Shown one piece after another: positions 1 to 7,372 of a stretch of DNA of 7,372 bases. A program made the translations under genes and the position numbers. The stretch spans positions 1-7,372 of the forward strand of contig JACCUC010000143.1 of NCBI GenBank assembly GCA_013812065.1, given 5' to 3'. The notes beneath the pieces were generated by a model that saw only the letters and a list, made by a program, of their open reading frames with translations, was not told where the DNA came from and did no database searches. Within the stretch, counting starts at the first letter, position 1; each line of letters opens with the position of its first letter. The DNA comes from Thermoleophilaceae bacterium (GTDB taxonomy: Bacteria > Actinomycetota > Thermoleophilia > Solirubrobacterales > Thermoleophilaceae).

Positions 1-1
1 C

Positions 2-2417
<2,416 letters not shown>

Positions 2418-2425
<8 letters not shown>

Positions 2426-3878
2426 GCTCGGCGGCTTCCTGAAGATCCATCGCATGGATGGGCGCAAGCGCCCGATCGGCGAGCGGGTGCACGACTTTCG
2501 CGAGTTTCAGAAGGGGCTCGAGGTGCCAGAGCTCCGCGCCCAGGGTGCGCGCTGCATGGAGTGCGGCGTCCCCTTCTGCCACTCGGGCTGCCCGCTCGGC
2601 AACCTGATCCCCGACTGGAACGACCTCGTCTACCGCGACCGCTGGCGCGAGGCCATCGACGCGCTGCACGCGACGAACAACTTCCCGGAGTTCACCGGGC
2701 GCATCTGCCCCGCTCCGTGCGAGTCCGCCTGCGTGCTCGACATCAACGACGACGCGGTGACCATCAAGCAGATCGAGGTGTCGATCGCCGACCGGGCCTT
2801 CGCGGAGGGATGGATCACCCCGCGGATTCCCGCGTGGCGCAGCGGACGCAGCGTGGCCGTCGTCGGCAGCGGGCCGGCCGGGCTGGCGGCGGCGGCGCAG
2901 CTCAACCAGGCGGGCCACTACGTGACCCTCTACGAGCGCCAGGACCGCATCGGCGGCCTGCTGCGCTACGGGGTGCCCGACTTCAAGCTCGACAAGGGCG
3001 TCGTCCAGCGGCGCGTCGACATCCTCGCCGAGGAGGGTGTCGAGATGGCGACCGGCGTCGAGGTCGGCCGCGACGTGGACGCGCGCGAGCTGCTCGAGCG
3101 CTTCGACGCGCTCGTGGTCGCCACCGGCTCGACGGTTCCCCGCGACCTGCCCTTGCCCGGTCGCGAGCTCGACGGGGTGCACTTCGCCATGGAGTACCTC
3201 GAGCAGCGCAACCGCTTCGTGGCCGGCGACCCGGCGCCGGAGCGGCCGATCTCGGCGACCGGGCGCCACGTCGTGATCATCGGCGGCGGCGACACCGGCG
3301 CCGACTGCCTCGGCAACTCCCACCGCGAGCTGCCGGCGAGCGTGACCCAGATCGAGCTGCTCGCCGAGCCTCCGCCCGAGCGCCCCGACGACATGACTCC
3401 GTGGCCGACGTGGCCGCTCATCCTGCGGACCTCGCCGGCCCACGAGGAGGGCGGCGAGCGCCGCTTCGGCGCCATGACCACGGAGTTCAGTGGCGAGGAC
3501 GGGCGCGTGGCGCGCCTGCACGGCTTCGAGGTCAGCGGGCCGCCGGACTTCCCGAAGGTCGAGGGGTCGGAGTTCGAGCTGCCCGCCGACCTCGTCCTGC
3601 TGGCCATGGGCTTCCTCCACCCGCGGCACGAGGGCCTCGTCGACCAGCTCGGCCTCGAACGCGACGGGCGCGGCAACGTGCTCGCCAGCGAGGAGGAGTG
3701 GGCCACGTCGGTCCCGGGGGTCTATGCCTGCGGCGATGCCCGTCGCGGCCAGTCGCTGATCGTGTGGGCGATCGCGGAGGGGCGCAGCTGCGCGGCGGCG
3801 GTGGATCGCTACCTGGCCGGGCTCGACGGGAAGTCGCAGGAGGGGAAGGCGCCGGCAGCGGCGGCCGTCGCGGCGTAG
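2418..3878 (+). CDS. gltD: Glutamate synthase (NADPH) small subunit
   Basis: The beta subunit of glutamate synthase oxidises NADPH on FAD and passes electrons through Fe-S clusters to the FMN of GltB. The protein has 486 residues, normal for GltD. Cysteines for the two N-terminal [4Fe-4S] clusters are at C46, C49, C54, C58 and C97, C101, C105. The FAD Rossmann motif GSGPAG is at 150-155, the NADPH-binding GGGDTG at 289-294, and the second FAD contact, the ACGDARRG segment, near 439. I chose ATG 2418 because GGAG (2407-2410) lies 7 nt upstream, the N-terminus (MGELGGFLKIHR) fits the family, and the start overlaps the gltB stop (8 bp), suggesting translational coupling. A longer in-frame opening from 2265 lies inside gltB and is not needed. 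The C-terminus ends in an Ala-rich run (KAPAAAAVAA). The stop lies 4 bp from the stop of a small opposite-strand gene remnant. Confidence 0.97.
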
Positions 3879-3882
3879 TCGA

Positions 3883-3990
3883 CTAACCGAACCGCTGGTC
3901 GACCCACTCGAGGTAGGCGAGGCGCGGGCAGTAGACGTGCTCGTTGAGGATGCGGGCGGGGACGAGGGGAGGCGGCACGGTGTGGGTCAC
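3883..3990 (-). pseudogene. Remnant of a CRISPR cas4-cas1 fusion gene (N-terminal stub only)
   Basis: A 35-codon reading frame (GTG at 3990, TAG at 3883-3885) contains ILNEHVYCPRLAYLEWV preceded by PPPLVPAR. This closely resembles, from memory, the N-terminus of the Cas4 domain in Cas4-Cas1 fusions of type I-G (formerly I-U) CRISPR systems. Those begin with a short Pro-containing lead, then a (L/I)(V/I)PAR-(M/I)LNE-(Y/F)VYCPRLxYLEWV block holding the first Fe-S cysteine of Cas4. Whole fusions are about 550 residues, so over 90% is missing: the frame stops after DQRFG and 4 bp later meets the end of gltD. An in-frame TAG lies 3 nt upstream of the GTG. It is on the same strand as, and downstream of, the HEPN-MNT pair and the cas3-like stub. 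No good ribosome-binding site is seen. I read it as a dead fragment; a chance match over this length seems unlikely but has not been tested by a search. Confidence 0.62.
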
Positions 3991-4022
3991 GGTCTACCGA
4001 TTCGTCCGCTCGTCACAAGGTC

Positions 4023-4039
4023 GAGGTACCGGGCACCTC
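4023..4039. repeat. Small inverted repeat (5-bp arms)
   Basis: GAGGT (4023-4027) and ACCTC (4035-4039) form a hairpin with a 7-nt loop in the gap between gltD and the HEPN gene. It lies just beyond a stronger GC hairpin. No U-tract follows, so any role in termination is weak. Confidence 0.3.
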
Positions 4040-4059
4040 TTGTCGGGCCCCGCAAACAG

Positions 4060-4076
4060 ACAGCGCGGGGCGCTGT
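4060..4076. terminator. Possible bidirectional terminator hairpin between gltD and the HEPN-MNT operon
   Basis: The arms ACAGCGC (4060-4066) and GCGCTGT (4070-4076) form a perfect 7-bp stem with a GGG loop. An alternative pairing is GCCCCGC (4047-4053) with GCGGGGC (4065-4071). The hairpin sits 30 bp beyond the stop of the leftward HEPN gene and about 180 bp beyond the rightward gltD stop, where a shared terminator would be useful. On the + strand it runs into TTTGA, only a very short T-run, so it is at best a weak intrinsic terminator. Confidence 0.35.
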
Positions 4077-4105
4077 TTGATGGTTCGCCACCGGCCGTCA
4101 GCACC

Positions 4106-4492
4106 CTACTCAGGAACCTCCGGGAGGAATAGTCGCTCAACCGCCGCCACGAAGCGCTCGGCCGTATCGACCGCGTGTCGAGCCTCGTCGGTGGGTATCG
4201 GGAGCGCTTCGTAATGGGCGTCGAGCCGCAACCGCTCGGTCCGCCGAGCGTCGGTGGCGAGCGCCTCGTCGAACCGCCCCGATTCAACGAACACGAGATA
4301 GAAGAGATCCCAGACGCCGCCGTGTGTCTTGGCGTAGCGATCCTCCTCGCTGAGCGCCGCGCGGGCGGCGTACAGGGCGGCGTAATAGGCGTCGGCGGTC
4401 GCGCTCTCTGGAAAGCCCGAGCTGAGTGCGGCCCGGGCACTCGAAAGCCATTTCGTGGCTCCTCCGAGCAACTCCTCTGAGCGGGGCCTCAC
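4106..4492 (-). CDS. HEPN-domain protein, probable toxin of a HEPN-MNT toxin-antitoxin pair
   Basis: This 128-residue protein fits small HEPN domains (PF05168/UPF0332-like) that act as ribonuclease toxins paired with a MNT nucleotidyltransferase. Visible marks are the helical N-terminal part with the KWLSSARAAL segment, the AYYAALYAARAALS helix (about 35-48), and the Rx4H signature R52-YAKT-H57 followed by GGVWDLF, the active-site motif of HEPN RNases. A C-terminal helix (AERFVAAVERLF) ends the domain. I chose GTG 4492 because it overlaps the TGA of the upstream MNT gene (GTGA, 4-bp overlap), indicating translational coupling. A longer frame from 4573 runs inside the MNT gene and adds only an Arg-rich sequence foreign to the family. 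The Tyr of the Rx4HxY motif, which is AMPylated in HepT, is a Gly here, so control by this MNT may differ. Third-position GC bias is weaker than in gltBD, suggesting acquisition. Confidence 0.86.
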   Translation of the reverse strand: MRPRSEELLGGATKWLSSARAALSSGFPESATADAYYAALYAARAALSEEDRYAKTHGGVWDLFYLVFVESGRFDEALATDARRTERLRLDAHYEALPIPTDEARHAVDTAERFVAAVERLFLPEVPE

Positions 4493-4860
4493 GGAGCACC
4501 GACAAGAACGAGCTTGTCGCGGTCGACCTCCTGCATGAAAAACGAGCCGATGGCGCGGCGCCCGGCGATCCACTCGGGATCGGCGACGAAGGGGGCGAGC
4601 ACGGTGCCTTCACCACGGATGAGCCTCTCGGCTTGGAGAGCGGCGCCGAGGACGCGGTCGAGGTCCCGCCGCCTTCCACCGCGGGTGACGACCATCACGT
4701 CGATATCGGACTCACAGTGAGTCGCTTCGCCACGGGCACGCGAGCCGTAGAGCCAGGCCCCGACCAGGTCCTCTCCAAGCTCGCAGCGGAGGAGGTCGAC
4801 GAACTGGTCGAGAGCTTTGCGCTCGCGATCGCCGAGGAGGGCTCCGGTGAGGGCTGGCAT
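4489..4860 (-). CDS. MNT-type nucleotidyltransferase, probable antitoxin of the HEPN-MNT pair
   Basis: This 123-residue minimal nucleotidyltransferase of the DNA polymerase beta superfamily belongs to the MntA-like group. In characterised pairs such antitoxins neutralise the HEPN toxin by transferring AMP to it. The signature is GSRARG (G39-S40) followed by SDIDV with metal-binding D52 and D54. The spacing is GS-x11-DxD, one residue longer than the GSx10DxD quoted for MntA but within the superfamily range. The N-terminal helix (about 10-28) and the C-terminal PEWIAGRRAIGSFFMQE segment complete a normal-length domain. It is the first gene of a two-gene operon and overlaps the HEPN gene by 4 bp. 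The ATG at 4860 is the best start although no clear Shine-Dalgarno precedes it. It lies 74 bp downstream of the stop of the cas3-like stub. The match to the fold is clear; antitoxin activity is inferred from the partner gene. Confidence 0.88.
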   Translation of the reverse strand: MPALTGALLGDRERKALDQFVDLLRCELGEDLVGAWLYGSRARGEATHCESDIDVMVVTRGGRRRDLDRVLGAALQAERLIRGEGTVLAPFVADPEWIAGRRAIGSFFMQEVDRDKLVLVGAP

Positions 4861-4934
4861 GGTTTTCGGTTTCTAGCTCTCGGGGGTTGTCGGTTCGTCG
4901 CAGCGTGATATTGCTCGCACGTCGACCTTGGCCA

Positions 4935-5075
4935 TCAGGCCGTCTTGCCGCTGCCCGTGGGCACTCTCAGAACATCCGGAGGAGGCGTCGTGGCGGCGAA
5001 TTCGGCCTGGTAGGCGTAAGGTCGATATCCGGTCGCAAGCTCGACGAGAGCTTTGAAGCTTGTCGGCAACGCCAC
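4935..5075 (-). pseudogene. Remnant of a cas3-like (type I-G) helicase gene, N-terminal stub up to Walker A
   Basis: A 46-codon frame starts at GTG 5075 and stops at TGA 4935-4937. It reads like the start of a type I-G (I-U) Cas3: an F-x-x-L helix, then ATGYRPYAYQ (the Q-motif-like 'TG..P..YQ' block), a PDVL element and VPTGSGKTA, a Walker A/helicase motif I. The frame ends immediately after motif I, so the rest of an SF2 helicase of several hundred residues is missing. A strong Shine-Dalgarno (GGAGAGGGGAG, in 5081-5092) sits 5 nt before the GTG, so the initiation site of the former gene appears preserved. It is on the same strand as the MNT, HEPN and cas4-cas1-like remnants. The alternative is a stub of another SF2 helicase; the Cas3 reading is favoured by the 'TGY.PY.YQ' block and by the Cas4-Cas1-like remnant 1 kb downstream. 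Overlapping + strand openings in this region are not supported. Confidence 0.57.
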
Positions 5076-5208
5076 TACGGCTCCCCTCTCCCGGTCGAGC
5101 GCGGACCCTACTTGGCTGAAGGAAGGGATGGCTCGCTCGGTGGCCTGATCGAACGGTTTGGCCGTGCTGATGTTGGCACTACGAGGAGCAGTCCGTCACC
5201 ATGGGCCC
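5076..5208. other. Intergenic stretch between the cas3-like stub and fdhD
   Basis: This 133-bp stretch separates the leftward stub from rightward fdhD and should hold the fdhD promoter, since fdhD faces away from the island. I see no convincing -35/-10 pair. The left edge holds the Shine-Dalgarno of the stub and the right edge the palindrome over the fdhD start codon. A + strand frame running from 4887 through this stretch into fdhD has no recognisable product. Confidence 0.5.
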
Positions 5209-5212
5209 ATGG
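5199..5212. repeat. 14-bp perfect palindrome spanning the fdhD start codon
   Basis: CCATGGGCCCATGG is a perfect 14-bp palindrome. It contains the chosen fdhD ATG (5209) and an out-of-frame ATG (5201). It has no loop, so it could be a protein-binding site or affect initiation, or be chance in GC-rich DNA. No function is assigned. Confidence 0.45.
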
Positions 5213-6036
5213 CCACGAGCTTCGATCCTCACGTCGGGCGCGACTGGATCGAGCGCGTTTCGGGGGCCGAGCGCGAGACCGTGCGCGACGACTTGGCGGT
5301 CGAGGAGCCGCTCGAGATCCGCGTCGACGGCGAGCCGCTCGCGGTCACCATGCGAACGCCGGGAGAGGACGAGGAGCTCGCGGTCGGCTTCCTCGCCGGG
5401 GAGGGGTTGATCGCCGGGCGCGATGACGTCGCCTCGGCGGGCCTGAGCGACGATCTCGCCGCCAACGTGGTCGAGGTCCACACGCGCTCGGGCCTGCGAC
5501 GCGACCCGGCGGGCGAGCGGCGGTTCTACCTCACCTCGTCGTGCGGGGTGTGCGGAAAGGGCGCGCTCGAGTTCGTCCGCCGCGAAGCCCCGGCCACGCC
5601 GGCGGACCGCCGCCCCGTCCCGCCGCTCGAGCCCGAGGCCATTCTCGCCCTGCCCGCGCGCGCCCGCCGCGAGCAGGCCATCTTCGAGCGCACGGGTGGC
5701 CTCCACGCCACGGCACTGTTCGCCCCGGACGGAGAGCCGGCGGTCGTCCGCGAGGATGTCGGACGCCACAACGCCATGGACAAGGCGCTCGGCAGGCTGT
5801 TGCTGGAGAGCCGCTACCCGCTCTTGGACGAGGGCCTGCTCGCCTGCCTCAGCGGGCGAGCATCCTTCGAGCTGGTCCAGAAGGCGAGCATCGCCGGGCT
5901 CGCGGGGCTCGTGGCCGTGGGCGCGCCCTCGACGCTTGCCGTCGAGCTCGCGCGCGAGCAGGGCATGCTCCTGTGTGGCTTCGTCCGCGGCGACTCCTTC
6001 AACGTCTACGCGGGGGCCGAGCGACTGGCGGTGTGA
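5209..6036 (+). CDS. fdhD: Formate dehydrogenase accessory sulfurtransferase FdhD
   Basis: FdhD is a cytoplasmic chaperone that takes sulfur from a cysteine desulfurase and delivers it to the bis-MGD molybdenum cofactor, as required for active formate dehydrogenase. The protein has 275 residues from ATG 5209, matching the family length of about 270-280. The sulfur-carrying cysteines are C112 and C115 in SSCGVCGKG. Other family marks are TPGEDEELAVGFLAGEGLI near the N-terminus, RTGGLHATALF and REDVGRHNAMDKALG in the middle, and RGDSFNVYAG at the C-terminus. An in-frame TTG at 5158 would add 17 residues, but ATG 5209 gives the more typical N-terminus. Neither start has a good Shine-Dalgarno; GAGGAG at 5183-5188 is too far from 5209. 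A cytochrome c gene follows 45 bp downstream. No formate dehydrogenase subunit is in the window, so its client enzyme must be encoded elsewhere. Confidence 0.96.
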   Translation: MATSFDPHVGRDWIERVSGAERETVRDDLAVEEPLEIRVDGEPLAVTMRTPGEDEELAVGFLAGEGLIAGRDDVASAGLSDDLAANVVEVHTRSGLRRDPAGERRFYLTSSCGVCGKGALEFVRREAPATPADRRPVPPLEPEAILALPARARREQAIFERTGGLHATALFAPDGEPAVVREDVGRHNAMDKALGRLLLESRYPLLDEGLLACLSGRASFELVQKASIAGLAGLVAVGAPSTLAVELAREQGMLLCGFVRGDSFNVYAGAERLAV

Positions 6037-6081
6037 GCCGGCGCCGGGAGCCGAGGCGGCGCATCGCCCGCCTGGACTACC

Positions 6082-6585
6082 ATGCCGCGCGCGATGAGCG
6101 TCTGGGTATGGGTCTTCATGGTGCCTTGGGTGCTGCTCGGCATCGGGGCCGTCGTATTCGCCGTTGCGGGCGGGCGTCGGCGCGGTCGCGGTGTCCCGAC
6201 GACCGGCGGCGGCGGCACGGTCAAGGTCCTGATCCCGATCCTCTACGTCGTGCTCGGGCTGGCCGTGCCGGCGATCGCCATCGTCGCGCAGGGGGAGGCG
6301 GTCGGCGGAACGAGAACGCTTGCTGCGGAGGAGGGCAACGAGGAGCTCGAGCGCGGCAAGGAGCTCTTCCGTCAAAACTGCGCAGGCTGCCACACGCTGG
6401 CCGCGGTCCAGGCCAAGGGCGTCACGGGGCCGAGCCTCGACCGGCTCGGCAACGTCAGCCGGCGCCGCGTGCTCGCGGCGATCAGCAACGGCGGCACAGG
6501 CAAGCTGCAGATGCCGGCCGGCCTGCTCGACGGCGAGAACGCGGAGGCGGTCGCCGCCTACGTGTCGCGCGTCGCCGGTAAGTAG
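6082..6585 (+). CDS. Membrane-anchored mono-heme c-type cytochrome
   Basis: This 167-residue protein has two hydrophobic helices (about 7-29 and 47-69) joined by a basic RRRGRG loop, then a soluble cytochrome c domain (about 84-167). The heme-attachment motif is C100-AGC-H104, and M144 in LQMPAGL is the likely sixth heme ligand, as in class I cytochromes c. The positive loop between the helices suggests it faces the cytoplasm, placing the heme domain outside the membrane as electron carrier or donor domain. ATG 6082 is taken as the start; ATG 6094 (residue 5) is equally possible, as neither has a clear ribosome-binding site. It lies 45 bp after fdhD on the same strand, so co-transcription is plausible and a link to formate oxidation or respiration is inferred, not shown. 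I do not recognise a named family beyond cytochrome c. Confidence 0.9.
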   Translation: MPRAMSVWVWVFMVPWVLLGIGAVVFAVAGGRRRGRGVPTTGGGGTVKVLIPILYVVLGLAVPAIAIVAQGEAVGGTRTLAAEEGNEELERGKELFRQNCAGCHTLAAVQAKGVTGPSLDRLGNVSRRRVLAAISNGGTGKLQMPAGLLDGENAEAVAAYVSRVAGK

Positions 6586-6768
6586 CTGAGTCGCGCGGCC
6601 GCCTCGACCGAGCCTGGCGGCCGGTATCTCTTAGACGGGGTTTACCCCCGGCCGGTAGAAATCCGTTCGAGGTCGGCGGCCGTATACGGAGCGAGACCGT
6701 CGAGACGCTCCGGAGACCGGGCCGAAGCTATACTTACCTCTCGTAAGCAACGTGCAGAAAGCCAAGCC
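6586..6768. other. 183-bp intergenic region with several inverted repeats
   Basis: No gene is seen here. From left to right it holds: a composite hairpin with outer arms GGCCGG (6619-6624) and CCGGCC (6648-6653) and an inner GGGG-TTTA-CCCC (6637-6648); a direct repeat GGCCGGTA at 6619 and 6650; a perfect 10-bp palindrome CCGTATACGG (6680-6689); a 7-bp inverted repeat CGGAGCG (6687-6693) and CGCTCCG (6706-6712); and the promoter/operator candidate at 6729-6747. The first hairpin may end the fdhD-cytochrome transcript but has no T-tract. Confidence 0.5.
6729..6747 (+). promoter_or_regulatory. Candidate -10 element overlapped by an operator-like inverted repeat
   Basis: TATACT (6729-6734) is a near-consensus -10 hexamer 35 bp before the ATG of the AhpD-like gene. 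It is overlapped by CTTAC (6733-6737) and GTAAG (6743-6747), a 5-bp inverted repeat with a 5-nt spacer where a dimeric repressor could block transcription. TTAC-n-GTAA half-sites recur among winged-helix regulators such as HxlR/MarR types, so thiol or quinone stress control is possible, but that is inference. No good -35 is visible at the usual distance. Confidence 0.4.
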
Positions 6769-7332
6769 ATGAAGACTCAGGAGAGCAGGTTCCAAGTCCA
6801 TGACGATCTGACCGCGCCGGAGCGCAGCCTGCCCGTGCTCAAGGGCGCGCTGGCCGGCGGCGGGCAGCTGCCGAACTTCGTCGGCGTCCTCGCGGGTTCG
6901 CCCGCGACCCTACGGGCCTACGCTCGCCTGCGCTCCGAGCTTCGTCACGGCGCCCTGCCGCTCAAGACCCAGCAGCGGATCGCGCTAGCTGTGGCCGAGC
7001 ATCAGCGCTCGACCTACGCGCTCTCCACGCTGGCCCGAACCGCTCGCGAGGCCGGGCTCGGGCTCGACGAGGTCACGCTGGCGCGTAGCTTCGAGTCGAG
7101 CGAGGAGCGCGAGGCCACGATCCTGCGCTTCGTCCGCGGTCTGCTCGAGAGCGAGGGCGCGCCGCCGCTGCATCTCCACGAGGAGGCGCGGGAGGCCGGC
7201 TGGACCGACGAGCAGGTCCTCGAGGCCGTCGCCCACGTCGGACTCAACACCTTCTCGAACCTGATCACCCGCGCGGGCGACGTCCCGCGTGACGGGTCGG
7301 GCGAGGAGACCCGGCTCCTCCAAGCCGCCTGA
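6769..7332 (+). CDS. Carboxymuconolactone decarboxylase/AhpD-fold protein lacking the redox cysteines
   Basis: This 187-residue, all-helical protein has the layout of the carboxymuconolactone decarboxylase (CMD)/AhpD superfamily: LPNFVGVLAGSPATLRAYARL near residues 35-55, LPLKTQQRIALAVAE (about 64-77), and a second, C-terminal half ending near GLNTFSNLITRAG. In redox-active members the stretch after the Glu reads approximately E-x3-C-x-Y-C-x3-H. Here Glu77 and Tyr83 are kept, but the cysteines are Ser81 and Ala84 and the His is Leu88, so peroxidase-type thiol chemistry is not expected. It may be a binding protein or carry out other chemistry. Start ATG 6769 has only a weak purine stretch (AGAAAG) upstream. 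It appears to be a single-gene transcript, with a candidate promoter/operator before it and a strong terminator after it. Confidence 0.83.
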   Translation: MKTQESRFQVHDDLTAPERSLPVLKGALAGGGQLPNFVGVLAGSPATLRAYARLRSELRHGALPLKTQQRIALAVAEHQRSTYALSTLARTAREAGLGLDEVTLARSFESSEEREATILRFVRGLLESEGAPPLHLHEEAREAGWTDEQVLEAVAHVGLNTFSNLITRAGDVPRDGSGEETRLLQAA

Positions 7333-7341
7333 GCGAGGGGC

Positions 7342-7363
7342 GGTCCCGGCCGTCGCCGGGACC
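7342..7363 (+). terminator. Intrinsic-type terminator after the AhpD-like gene
   Basis: The arms GGTCCCGGC (7342-7350) and GCCGGGACC (7355-7363) form a perfect 9-bp GC-rich stem with loop CGTC, starting 10 bp after the stop codon. It is followed by TTCCC, a short pyrimidine run, not a long T-tract, as is common in high-GC bacteria. Confidence 0.75.
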
Positions 7364-7372
7364 TTCCCGCCC

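Noticed and set aside
4000..4105. Possible leftover CRISPR repeat in the hairpin-rich gap
   Set aside because: Only single hairpins are present; no unit is repeated at spacer-like intervals here or elsewhere in the window.
4493..4573. N-terminal extension of the HEPN gene to an ATG at 4573
   Set aside because: The added residues lie wholly inside the MNT gene and are Arg-rich; the GTGA overlap at 4492 gives a normal-length domain.
4426..4908. Plus-strand frame of 160 codons over the HEPN-MNT pair
   Set aside because: Antisense to the well-supported MNT and HEPN genes; no recognisable product.
4873..4935. 20-codon minus-strand frame coupled by TGATG to the end of the Cas3-like stub
   Set aside because: Too short, resembles nothing I recognise, and does not continue the helicase in a shifted frame.
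4887..5426. Plus-strand frame of 179 codons running into fdhD
   Set aside because: Becomes Arg-rich out-of-frame sequence inside fdhD, and the opposite strand carries the more meaningful Cas3-like stub.
5179..6393. Minus-strand open frame (404 codons) antisense to fdhD and the cytochrome gene
   Set aside because: Spans two well-supported opposite-strand genes and has low-complexity composition.

Overview
This is a very GC-rich bacterial window with strong G/C preference at third codon positions. The style of the proteins (GltB/GltD, FdhD, a membrane-anchored cytochrome c, an AhpD-like protein) suggests a high-GC actinobacterium, possibly of the Thermoleophilia/Solirubrobacterales type. That placement is inferred from composition and protein flavour, not from a marker gene.

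Left part (2-3878, + strand): the end of a gltBD operon for NADPH-dependent glutamate synthase. GltB enters from the left edge without its N-terminal glutaminase half and carries an unusual acidic tail of about 85 residues. gltD is complete and overlaps gltB by 8 bp.

Middle part (about 3880-5080, - strand): an accessory island with weaker third-position GC bias. Its intact content is a MNT nucleotidyltransferase antitoxin and HEPN toxin gene pair, overlapping by 4 bp. On either side are two very short gene stubs on the same strand. Upstream, a 46-codon stub resembles the extreme N-terminus of a type I-G (formerly I-U) Cas3 helicase up to Walker A. Downstream, a 35-codon stub resembles the extreme N-terminus of a type I-G Cas4-Cas1 fusion, including the YCPR cysteine motif, and ends 4 bp from the gltD stop. 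The simplest reading is a collapsed type I-G CRISPR-cas locus whose interior is gone and where a HEPN-MNT toxin-antitoxin pair now sits. No CRISPR array is visible.

Right part (5209-7332, + strand): fdhD (sulfur transfer to the molybdenum cofactor of formate dehydrogenase), then a two-helix membrane-anchored mono-heme cytochrome c 45 bp downstream. After a 183-bp regulatory-looking gap comes a carboxymuconolactone decarboxylase/AhpD-fold protein that has lost the CxxC and catalytic His. A strong hairpin terminator closes the window.

The clear metabolic themes are nitrogen assimilation (gltBD) and formate/respiratory electron transfer (fdhD and the cytochrome). The decayed CRISPR locus with a retained toxin-antitoxin pair is the most noteworthy signal.
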